Assembly (NCBI GenBank): GCA_030065755.1
Contig: JASJDA010000065.1
Location: forward strand, 1 to 49,127
Direction: 5' to 3'
Source of the DNA: Prochloraceae cyanobacterium
GTDB lineage: Bacteria > Cyanobacteriota > Cyanobacteriia > Cyanobacteriales > JASJDA01
Length of the DNA stretch: 49,127 nt
A model generated the notes under the pieces. The model had not been told where the DNA came from. It did no database searches and saw only the letters and a program-made list of their open reading frames with translations. Numbering within the stretch: position 1 is the first letter of the stretch; the number at the start of each line of letters is the position of its first letter. Positions 42,246-49,127 of the stretch are shown in pieces. A program made the translations under genes and the position numbers.

Positions 42246-44768
42246 ATGCGCGCAGTCTTGATGGCTGGTGGTTCTGGAACTAGATTGAGACCGCTGACCT
42301 GCGATTTACCCAAACCAATGGTACCAGTTTTAAACCGACCGATCGCAGAACACATTATTAATCTCTTGAAACGCAATCAAATTAGAGAGGTAATAGCTAC
42401 ACTTCACTACCTCCCTGACGTGATGCGAGATTACTTTCAAGATGGAAGTGAATTTGGTGTTGAAATGACATACGCAGTGGAGGAAGATCAACCTCTAGGA
42501 ACAGCTGGCTGCGTCAAAAATATTGCCGAGTTATTAAACGATACTTTTTTGGTAATTAGTGGCGATTGTATTACAGATTTTGACCTACAGGCTGCGATCG
42601 CATTTCACAAGGAAAAGAAGTCAAAAGCGACTCTAATTTTAGCAAGAGTACCTAACCCCATTGAATTTGGGGTGGTAATTACCGACCCAGATGGTCGCAT
42701 CAGTCGCTTTCTCGAAAAACCTTCTACCAGCGAGATATTTTCCGATCGGGTTAATACTGGTACTTATATTCTCGAACCAGAAGTATTGGACTATTTACCA
42801 GCCGATCGAGAATGCGATTTTTCCAAAGACCTATTTCCCATGTTGCTGGCAAAAGAAGAACCCATGTACGGTTATGTTGCTGAAGGATACTGGTGCGATG
42901 TGGGTCATTTGGATGCATATCGGGAAGCACAATACGATGCTTTGCAAGGTAAGGTAAAAATAGATTTTGCTTACGAAGAACAACAGCCTCAAATGTGGGT
43001 GGGAAATAATACTCACATCGATCCTAGTGCCAAGATCGAGACACCAGTTATTATTGGCAGCAATTGCCGCATCGGGCCGAGAGCAAATATTGAGGCGGGA
43101 ACCGTAATCGGGGATAATGTCACTATTGGTGCAGATGCAGACCTCAAGCGCCCCATTATTTGGAACGGTGCCATGATTGGGGATGAAGCTAATTTGAGTG
43201 CTTGCGCGATCGCGAGGGGAACCCGCATAGACCGTCGCGCTCATATCATGGAAGGGGTAGCTTTAGGTTCTTTGTCTACGGTGGGAGAAGAATCCCAAAT
43301 CAGTCCTGGAGTAAGGGTCTGGCCTAGTAAAAAAATTGAGCCAGGAGCAATACTAAATACTAACCTGATCTGGGGCAATAGAGCGCAAAGAAACCTCTTC
43401 GGTCAACGGGGTATTTCTGGACTGGCTAATATAGATATTACGCCAGAGTTTGCTGTTAAGCTGGGAGCAGCTTATGGTTCGACTTTAAAACTCGGTTCTC
43501 AAGTGGCAGTTTCGCGAGATCAGCGCTCGGTTTCTCGCATGGTAAGCAGGTCTTTGATTTCGGGGTTGATGTCGGCTGGGGTTAACATACAGAATTTGGA
43601 GGCGACAGCAATTCCAGTGACTCGTACGGTGGTACCTACATTGGGAGTAGCTGGGGGAATTCACGTACGCTTGCATCCCGATCGCCCCGACTATATATTA
43701 ATTGAATTTTTTGACCAGCACGGCATTAATATACCCAAAAGTAAGGAAAAGAAAATTGAAGGAACTTATTTCAAAGAAGATCTGCGTCGAGTACTAATTC
43801 AAGAAATTGGCAATATGTCTTATCCATCTCAGGTGGTGGATATTTACAGCAGAACTTTTGAAACTCAACTCAATGTGGAAGCAATTCGCAATAGTGGTGC
43901 CAAAGTAGTAATTGACTACGCTTATAGTGTTTCAGGAGCAATTTTACCTCGATTGTTAGCTAAGTTTGGTTGCGATGCTGTGGTTCTAAATGCTAGTTTG
44001 AGTCAAAAACCACTATCTGTTGAAGAGAAAGAGGATTTACTCAATCAACTAAGTCGCGTAGTTGAAGCTCTCAAGGCTAACTTGGGAGTACAAGTTGCGG
44101 CAAATGGAGAGCAGTTTATTCTGGTTGACGAGTCTGGGTTGCCAATTGGCGGCGAGTTGCTCACAGCACTGATGGTAAATATTATTCTTACCGCTTATCC
44201 TAGAAGCGCTGTCGTAGTTCCCATACATGCTTCTAGTGCTATAGAACAAATTGCTCGCCGTCACGACGGTACAGTTATTCGGACTAAAGCAAATCCTACA
44301 GCTTTAATGGAAGCATCTCAGACCAATCCTAATGTAGTATTAGGAGGAAGTGGCGAGATGGGCTTTATTTTCCCTCAGTTGCATCCAGGTTTTGATGCTA
44401 TGTTTGGAATTGCTAAACTGATTGAAATGCTGACTATTCAGGAGCGATCTCTCGCAATGATGCGTACTGAATTACCTCGCGTTTGTCACAAGTCTTATAC
44501 TATGCGCTGTCCTTGGAAAATCAAAGGAGCGCTGATGCGATATCTGGTAGAAACTCACCCTACTGAAAAATTAGAATTGGTTGATGGGGTAAAAATAGTT
44601 AATCCTCAAAATGACGATTGGGTGTTAATATTGCCCGATGCGGGAGAACCTTTGGTTCATATTTACGCCAATAGTCAAGACCGAGAAGTAACAGATCGTT
44701 CTTTATTAGATTATCGCAGGCGCGTTCAGGAATTTATTGAAACCGAACAAGGCTCGGAAAGAGACTGA
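42246..44768 (+). CDS. Nucleotidyltransferase / left-handed beta helix / phosphomannomutase-like fusion
   Basis: An 840-residue protein. Residues 1-235 are a sugar-phosphate nucleotidyltransferase (LMAGGSGTRLRPLTCDLPKP, EDQPLGTAGCVKN, VISGDCITDFD, RFLEKPSTSE). Residues ~250-380 are hexapeptide repeats (PVIIGSNCRIGPRANIEAGT). Residues ~385-840 resemble phosphomannomutase, but where active enzymes have the TASHNP phosphoserine loop this reads VAGGIHVRLHPDRPDY, with no Ser, and the DGDxDR metal loop is not evident. It is annotated in cyanobacteria as mannose-1-phosphate guanylyltransferase; the substrate is not certain. It supplies activated sugar for polysaccharides and ends in a strong terminator. 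Confidence 0.87.
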   Translation: MRAVLMAGGSGTRLRPLTCDLPKPMVPVLNRPIAEHIINLLKRNQIREVIATLHYLPDVMRDYFQDGSEFGVEMTYAVEEDQPLGTAGCVKNIAELLNDTFLVISGDCITDFDLQAAIAFHKEKKSKATLILARVPNPIEFGVVITDPDGRISRFLEKPSTSEIFSDRVNTGTYILEPEVLDYLPADRECDFSKDLFPMLLAKEEPMYGYVAEGYWCDVGHLDAYREAQYDALQGKVKIDFAYEEQQPQMWVGNNTHIDPSAKIETPVIIGSNCRIGPRANIEAGTVIGDNVTIGADADLKRPIIWNGAMIGDEANLSACAIARGTRIDRRAHIMEGVALGSLSTVGEESQISPGVRVWPSKKIEPGAILNTNLIWGNRAQRNLFGQRGISGLANIDITPEFAVKLGAAYGSTLKLGSQVAVSRDQRSVSRMVSRSLISGLMSAGVNIQNLEATAIPVTRTVVPTLGVAGGIHVRLHPDRPDYILIEFFDQHGINIPKSKEKKIEGTYFKEDLRRVLIQEIGNMSYPSQVVDIYSRTFETQLNVEAIRNSGAKVVIDYAYSVSGAILPRLLAKFGCDAVVLNASLSQKPLSVEEKEDLLNQLSRVVEALKANLGVQVAANGEQFILVDESGLPIGGELLTALMVNIILTAYPRSAVVVPIHASSAIEQIARRHDGTVIRTKANPTALMEASQTNPNVVLGGSGEMGFIFPQLHPGFDAMFGIAKLIEMLTIQERSLAMMRTELPRVCHKSYTMRCPWKIKGALMRYLVETHPTEKLELVDGVKIVNPQNDDWVLILPDAGEPLVHIYANSQDREVTDRSLLDYRRRVQEFIETEQGSERD

Positions 44769-44775
44769 TCGGTAC

Positions 44776-44821
44776 TAGGGAGACAACTAAGCTGTTTTAT
44801 CTTCTTTGTCTCCCTATTTTT
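44776..44821 (+). terminator. Intrinsic terminator
   Basis: TAGGGAGACA (44776-44785) pairs perfectly with TGTCTCCCTA (44807-44816), a 10-bp stem, followed by TTTTT. It closes the nucleotidyltransferase gene. Confidence 0.88.
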
Positions 44822-44888
44822 CGACATATTTAGCTGAAATTAAGTACAATTGTTCTAAAATAGAAGAATAGGAGTAAAATTAAGACAG

Positions 44889-45404
44889 ATGAATAGCTGC
44901 ATTTTAATGGCTAGGATTATTAGTAATCCAGAGTTGCGTTACACTCAAGACAATCAAGTTCCACTCGTCCAAATGCTAGTAGAGTTTGAAGAGTTACAGG
45001 CTGATGCACCTCCAGCAACACTAAAAGTAATTGGGTGGCGTAATTTAGCAACTGAGATTAAAGACAAATATTTTGAAGGCGATCGCGTTATTATTCAAGG
45101 TCGGCTCGAGATGAACACGATCGTGCGAGAAGATGAAAGAATGGAAAAGAGAGCGCAATTAGTGGCTTCTCGCATTTATGCTCTCGATGGCGAGCGGGAT
45201 TTTACGACTTCATCAGCACCAGTTGCTACTCCTGCTACAATCGAACCTGCACCTATGCAATCTTATGAGTCAACTACAACCGAACCTCAGCCGATCGACT
45301 TGGGATTTGAGGTAAGTCAAAAGAATAATGAAACAGTTCAATCGCCAATTAGCAACGCTCCTAGTCCAACAGAAGAAGGCGATCTCGATGAAATTCCTTT
45401 TTAA
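44889..45404 (+). CDS. ssb: Single-stranded DNA-binding protein
   Basis: A 171-residue SSB. An OB fold covers residues 1-105 (MNSCILMARIISNPELRYTQ, VIGWRNLATEIKDKYFEGDR, VIIQGRLEMNT). A Pro/Thr-rich linker leads to the acidic tip DLDEIPF, the known docking peptide for replication and repair partners. It binds ssDNA in replication and recombination. The OB part is divergent from E. coli Ssb, as in the second SSB type of cyanobacteria. It is convergent with the hybrid kinase. Confidence 0.88.
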   Translation: MNSCILMARIISNPELRYTQDNQVPLVQMLVEFEELQADAPPATLKVIGWRNLATEIKDKYFEGDRVIIQGRLEMNTIVREDERMEKRAQLVASRIYALDGERDFTTSSAPVATPATIEPAPMQSYESTTTEPQPIDLGFEVSQKNNETVQSPISNAPSPTEEGDLDEIPF

Positions 45405-45462
45405 AAATTGTCAGATATTGGATGTGGGGTTGGAGCGAAAAAATTCTTTGTAGCAACTCACT

Positions 45463-48400
45463 TTAATGGTGAAAAACCCGATCTAAGGTTGTTAATAAAT
45501 CTTCTGCGGTGTACGGTTTGTTTAAAAAGGCTTCAATTCCAATATTTTTGGCAGTAATCACTTTATCGCTAGAAGGAAGTCCGCTAACGGCAATTACCTT
45601 AATCTGAGGATTCATTTTTTGTAGGATAGAGATAGCTGTAACACCGTCCATCTTTGGCATCATCATATCCATAATTACAGCAGCAATTTCATCTTTGTGT
45701 TCGGTAAACACGGCGATCGCTTCAAGTCCATCACTAGCAGTCATCACTGTGTAGTTATAAGTTTCTAGAGTTGTTTTAGTAATTTCTCGAATAGGCGCTT
45801 CGTCATCGACAACTAAAATTAATTCTTGACTTCCAGTAGGTAATTCAAATTCTTCCCCCGTGAAGGCTGGTGCTGCATCTACTGCTGGTAAGTAAACTGT
45901 AAAGCGAGTGCCTTCTCCCACTTCGCTATAAACTTTGATAAAACCGCCGTGGTTTTTAACAATACCTATAACAGTTGAAAGACCTAGACCAGTGCCAGTT
46001 TCTGGCTGTTTAGTGGTGAAAAAGGGATCGAAAATGCGATCGATTATTTCAACAGGAATGCCTTCACCCGTATCGGAAACAGTAATTACAACGTAACAGC
46101 CAACTCGAGCCTCCAGATTCATCTGAGCATAGTGTTCGTCTACCAACAAGTTTTCGGCAGATATGCGGAGAATTCCGCCATCAGGCATGGCATCTCTGGC
46201 ATTAACGCACAAATTCATCAGTACTTGATCGATTTGGGTGCGATCGCCACTGATTTCCCAGAGGTCTTTTGCTAGGTCGATCTGAATTTCAATGGATTTG
46301 GGCAAGGTTTTTTCAATGAATTTCTTGACTTCCCAAATGACGCGATCGACCTGCAAACCTATATGTTGGCCTTCAACTCCTCGCGCAAACAACAACACTT
46401 GCTTGACTAGATCCGCTCCTCGTCTAGCGCTGTCTTCCATTACCTCTAGTAATTGTCGAGTGTCTTTATCAATTTCTGGGAGTTTGAGGGGTAAAATTTG
46501 AGCGATCGCTAACATGGGTGTGAGAATGTTGTTTAGATCGTGGGCAATTCCGCTAGCAAGAGTACCGATGCTCTCCAAACGCTGGATGCGTAAAAACTGC
46601 TTCTCTAGTTGCTTCTTCTCAGTAATATCGGTGTTGACTTCAAGAATTGAACCCCGTTCATTAGGCACCAAATTCCAACGACTGATAACGATAATATTTT
46701 TGCCAGTTCTAGTTACTTGATGCAATTCTCCTTGCCACTCGCCTTTTTCAATGAGGGCTTTTTCAATTGCTTCAAACTCAGGTAGGGAGTCGAGAGACAT
46801 TAGCTCATTAGCATTTTTCCCCAGCGCTTGTTCTTTTTTCCACCCGTAAAGACTCTCTGCTGCCTTATTCCAAAATAAAATTTTTTGCTCTCGATCTCGA
46901 AATATAATTGCATCGCTGGTAACATCTAACAAGGCGGCTTGTTCGCGGATTTTTTGTTGGTGCTGTTTTCGTTGGCTAATGTCACAAATGGAACCAGCCA
47001 TGCGGGTTGCTTTACCCGTTTCGTCCCAAATTGCTTGACCTCGACCGTGAATCCAGCGATATTCTCCAGTTTTATGCCGCAGGCGGTATTCTATATCGTA
47101 GGGCACTCGATTTTCTAAGTGATTCTGTAGAGCAGCCAAAACTCGATCGCGATCGTCAGGATGTAATCGCGACGGCCAAAAACTAAATCGATCGGGTATT
47201 TCCGAGTCTCGATAGCCTAGAATTTCCTTAAACCGAGGAGCTATATATACTTCGTCCGTAAGGATATTCCAGTCCCACAGTCCGTCCTGAGAACCCTTAA
47301 CTGCCAAAGCGTAGCGCTCTTGACTCTCTTTTAAGGCAGTAATAGCTTGTTTGCGCTCTGTAATATCGATCCCTGTAGCGACTACATATTTTACTGCTCC
47401 CTTATCGTCCACTAGAACCGTATTAGACCAGTTAATGAGGCGGCGACTGCCATTTTTAGCAATCCAGTAGGTTTCCTGTTGCTTGGGGGAATTTCCTGTC
47501 AAAAGTTGCTCGAAGACAACTCTAACCGATTCTACTTGTTCTGGAATTAAAAATAATTCCCAGAGGCACTTACCTTCAACTTCAGCTACTGTATAGCCAG
47601 TACTTTGCTCGCAGGCTTGGTTAAACAGAACAATGCGACCAAGGGAGTCGAGAACAACGACTAGCGATCCAGCAACATCTAGGATAGCCGAGATGAAGTT
47701 TTTTTCTTCCCTAAGAAGTTTCTCTACTGCTGTGCGCTCTTTTAGTTCTTCTCGAATATGTTGATATAGTCGTTCTTTTTGAGTGTTAAGTTGCTCTAAT
47801 TTGACTTTTTGTGTTTCTAATTTCTCGACTTTCTGCTGCAATACCTCCAAAACTCTATACATTTCGATCGGATCTAGTATTTGTAGCAAGCTTGTTTGGG
47901 TAACAATACCCTGCAATTCCCCCTGCTCCCCAGCTACTACTAATCGTCGCACTCGATGCTGTTCCATCATTTGGTGAACTTTCCAAAGGGAATCCTGCGG
48001 ACTCATGAGAAACAGTGGCGCACTCATGACCGTTTGTGCTTGGATTGCTTCTATATCGTGCTCTAATCTTTGGAATTGAACGATATCCCGCTCGGTAATA
48101 ATGCCAACTGGAATTAAGTGTTGGGAATTGTCTTGGGTTTTTTCTACAATTACTACACAACCGATCTGGTTTTGGTGCATCAATCGGGTCACTTCTAGCA
48201 CCGATGCTGTTGGTGGCGCGTCGATTACCTGACAATTCATCACTTCACTTACCTGACGCAATCTCAATAGATCCGTAGGATGGAGTACTTGACGAATTCT
48301 CTGAGAAGTTACTAGCCCTATGACTCGCTTTTTTTCTTTTACTATAGGTAAGTGGCGAATGCGGTGCTGACGCAGTAAATTGAGAGCGGCGAACAAATCT

Positions 48401-48738
48401 TGAGTTGGGTTGTCTTCGAGCGCAATGACCTGCTTCGTCATCACTTCAGCAATCTTTATCCCCTTTAGGCTTTTACCAGTCGCTACCAGCCCCACTAAAT
48501 CCCGTTCGGTGAATATACCAACGAGTTGAGAATCTACTGCTACTAAAGCGCAACCATTAGATACTATTGCACCTGAAGTAGCATCTTTTTCCTTTAGGGG
48601 ACAATTGTCTTTCAAAGACTGACCCATTAAGTTAATAACTTCGACTAGAGGAGTTTCGGGAGTGACAATCAAAGGACGGCGATCGATAGCCTTATCTAAG
48701 GAAAGAAAATTAAGGAAAGATTGTTTGTTGGGATACAT
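45463..48738 (-). CDS. CBS-PAS hybrid histidine kinase with receiver
   Basis: A 1091-residue cytosolic sensor: four CBS repeats (~20-290; VGIFTERDLV, VIGLVTSQRI, VGIITERDIV, LQGIVTQTSL), a coiled coil, three PAS/PAC domains (~345-715; ITERKQAITALKES, WDWNILTDEVYIAPRFKEIL, GWKKEQALGKNANELM), HisKA with H733 (GIAHDLNNILTP), HATPase (NLCVNARDAMPDGG, DTGEGIP, TGTGLGLST) and a C-terminal REC with D1024 (VIMDMMMPKMDG). Paired CBS domains usually bind adenine nucleotides, so it may join energy status to PAS-sensed redox or light. The partner is not in the window. All catalytic boxes look intact. Confidence 0.93.
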   Translation of the reverse strand: MYPNKQSFLNFLSLDKAIDRRPLIVTPETPLVEVINLMGQSLKDNCPLKEKDATSGAIVSNGCALVAVDSQLVGIFTERDLVGLVATGKSLKGIKIAEVMTKQVIALEDNPTQDLFAALNLLRQHRIRHLPIVKEKKRVIGLVTSQRIRQVLHPTDLLRLRQVSEVMNCQVIDAPPTASVLEVTRLMHQNQIGCVVIVEKTQDNSQHLIPVGIITERDIVQFQRLEHDIEAIQAQTVMSAPLFLMSPQDSLWKVHQMMEQHRVRRLVVAGEQGELQGIVTQTSLLQILDPIEMYRVLEVLQQKVEKLETQKVKLEQLNTQKERLYQHIREELKERTAVEKLLREEKNFISAILDVAGSLVVVLDSLGRIVLFNQACEQSTGYTVAEVEGKCLWELFLIPEQVESVRVVFEQLLTGNSPKQQETYWIAKNGSRRLINWSNTVLVDDKGAVKYVVATGIDITERKQAITALKESQERYALAVKGSQDGLWDWNILTDEVYIAPRFKEILGYRDSEIPDRFSFWPSRLHPDDRDRVLAALQNHLENRVPYDIEYRLRHKTGEYRWIHGRGQAIWDETGKATRMAGSICDISQRKQHQQKIREQAALLDVTSDAIIFRDREQKILFWNKAAESLYGWKKEQALGKNANELMSLDSLPEFEAIEKALIEKGEWQGELHQVTRTGKNIIVISRWNLVPNERGSILEVNTDITEKKQLEKQFLRIQRLESIGTLASGIAHDLNNILTPMLAIAQILPLKLPEIDKDTRQLLEVMEDSARRGADLVKQVLLFARGVEGQHIGLQVDRVIWEVKKFIEKTLPKSIEIQIDLAKDLWEISGDRTQIDQVLMNLCVNARDAMPDGGILRISAENLLVDEHYAQMNLEARVGCYVVITVSDTGEGIPVEIIDRIFDPFFTTKQPETGTGLGLSTVIGIVKNHGGFIKVYSEVGEGTRFTVYLPAVDAAPAFTGEEFELPTGSQELILVVDDEAPIREITKTTLETYNYTVMTASDGLEAIAVFTEHKDEIAAVIMDMMMPKMDGVTAISILQKMNPQIKVIAVSGLPSSDKVITAKNIGIEAFLNKPYTAEDLLTTLDRVFHH

Positions 48739-49036
48739 ACATATAACTCAGTCGTAGGTCGCTGTAGAGATGTTTTGATACACTAACTTAATACAATCGC
48801 TTTTTTTTACTTTCCAGAGACACCCGCGATCGCCTAATAGTTACCTAGCCATTTATTTTATCGTATCATTTAGTTCTTATTTATTTTTTTACAAAAAAAT
48901 ATTAATATTTTTGATTTAATCCATAATTAATTCAATTCAATATCGTAATTGACAAATACACAAATTTTTTTTTAGTATTTTAGGTAAATCAAAAAACATT
49001 TCTAGAAATTATATATCGATTTAATAAAATAAGCTT

Positions 49037-49127
49037 ATGATTGTGGAAGTAGAACGAGCTCGTTTAACAAATGTCATTAGACTGTATGGAGTTCTAGAAA
49101 CTAATAATGCAGAGGAAATATACGCAG
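49037..49127 (+). CDS. Start of a gene cut by the window end (possible GAF sensor)
   Basis: An ATG at 49037 opens a frame that stays open to the window end: MIVEVERARLTNVIRLYGVL, then ETNNAEEIYA. The pattern RL..V.RLYGVL(E/D)T resembles the segment just before GAF domains in bacterial sensors (R.A.L..Y.ILDT). This is too short to be sure. It is divergent from the hybrid kinase, with ~300 AT-rich bases between them and no other gene visible there. Confidence 0.4.
   Translation, partial: MIVEVERARLTNVIRLYGVLETNNAEEIYA

Noticed and set aside
47855..48235. 126-codon frame within the hybrid kinase
   Set aside because: Same-strand shadow frame of a well-supported CBS-PAS kinase.

Overview
The window is from a cyanobacterium. 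It has frequent HIP1-type GCGATCGC octamers, AT-rich spacers, lineage-typical families (DUF2499/Ycf49, DUF3593, a PucC-type carrier, a fused nucleotidyltransferase/phosphomannomutase-like protein, AAA_35 proteins) and heptamer tandem repeats. I cannot fix the genus; a coccoid or pleurocapsalean-like genome is plausible. I saw no rRNA, tRNA or CRISPR array.

Layout. 1-4070: a partial SWIM zinc-finger protein, TerD, two small conserved membrane proteins, a sigma-like GST and a methyltransferase. 4.2-5.56 kb: an IS200/IS605-type element carrying only tnpB, with hairpin ends. 5.8-9.6 kb: a transmembrane dCache-HAMP receptor ending in an AAA_35 ATPase, followed by an unknown protein. 9.8-15.6 kb: redox housekeeping (SDR, LysR regulator divergent from pirin, ABM monooxygenase, cysteine synthase, 1-Cys peroxiredoxin) plus a gutted Tat-exported amidohydrolase pseudogene.

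15.7-21.4 kb is the most interesting part. A RiPP-type (TOMM) locus holds an RRE/ThiF/YcaO cyclodehydratase, a MazF/PemK-like toxin-antitoxin pair, an ACMSD-like amidohydrolase and an unrecognised 199-aa protein. It is bounded by direct repeats, the right one leading into a degraded second copy of the cyclodehydratase start. Promoters ahead of the cyclodehydratase and of the 199-aa gene share an ordered operator array: AT(G/T)AG-type boxes 12 bp apart, a last step of 9 bp, then a fixed distance to a TAATAT -10. The same array stands upstream of a zinc-ribbon Ser/Thr kinase at 29.3 kb, which suggests one regulon.

21.5-30.6 kb: a 1932-aa Ser/Thr kinase-AAA-GAF-AAA_35 fusion, a nested palindromic repeat, a third AAA_35 protein with a predicted N-terminal HTH, and the zinc-ribbon kinase. 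Three AAA_35 proteins with three different input modules lie within 23 kb, with two Ser/Thr kinases.

30.6-38.8 kb: DUF4112, a pigment-type MFS carrier, a GST, an NIL-ferredoxin, a tail-to-tail pair of truncated genes (ABC transporter and SMP-30), a tnpB relic, a glutathionyl-hydroquinone reductase between pyrimidine-rich repeats, and an LD-carboxypeptidase. 39-42 kb: a response regulator/GTPase/Roadblock group with a DUF2470 protein and a small membrane protein. 42.2-49 kb: the nucleotidyltransferase/PMM-like fusion, an SSB, a CBS-PAS hybrid histidine kinase and the start of a further protein.
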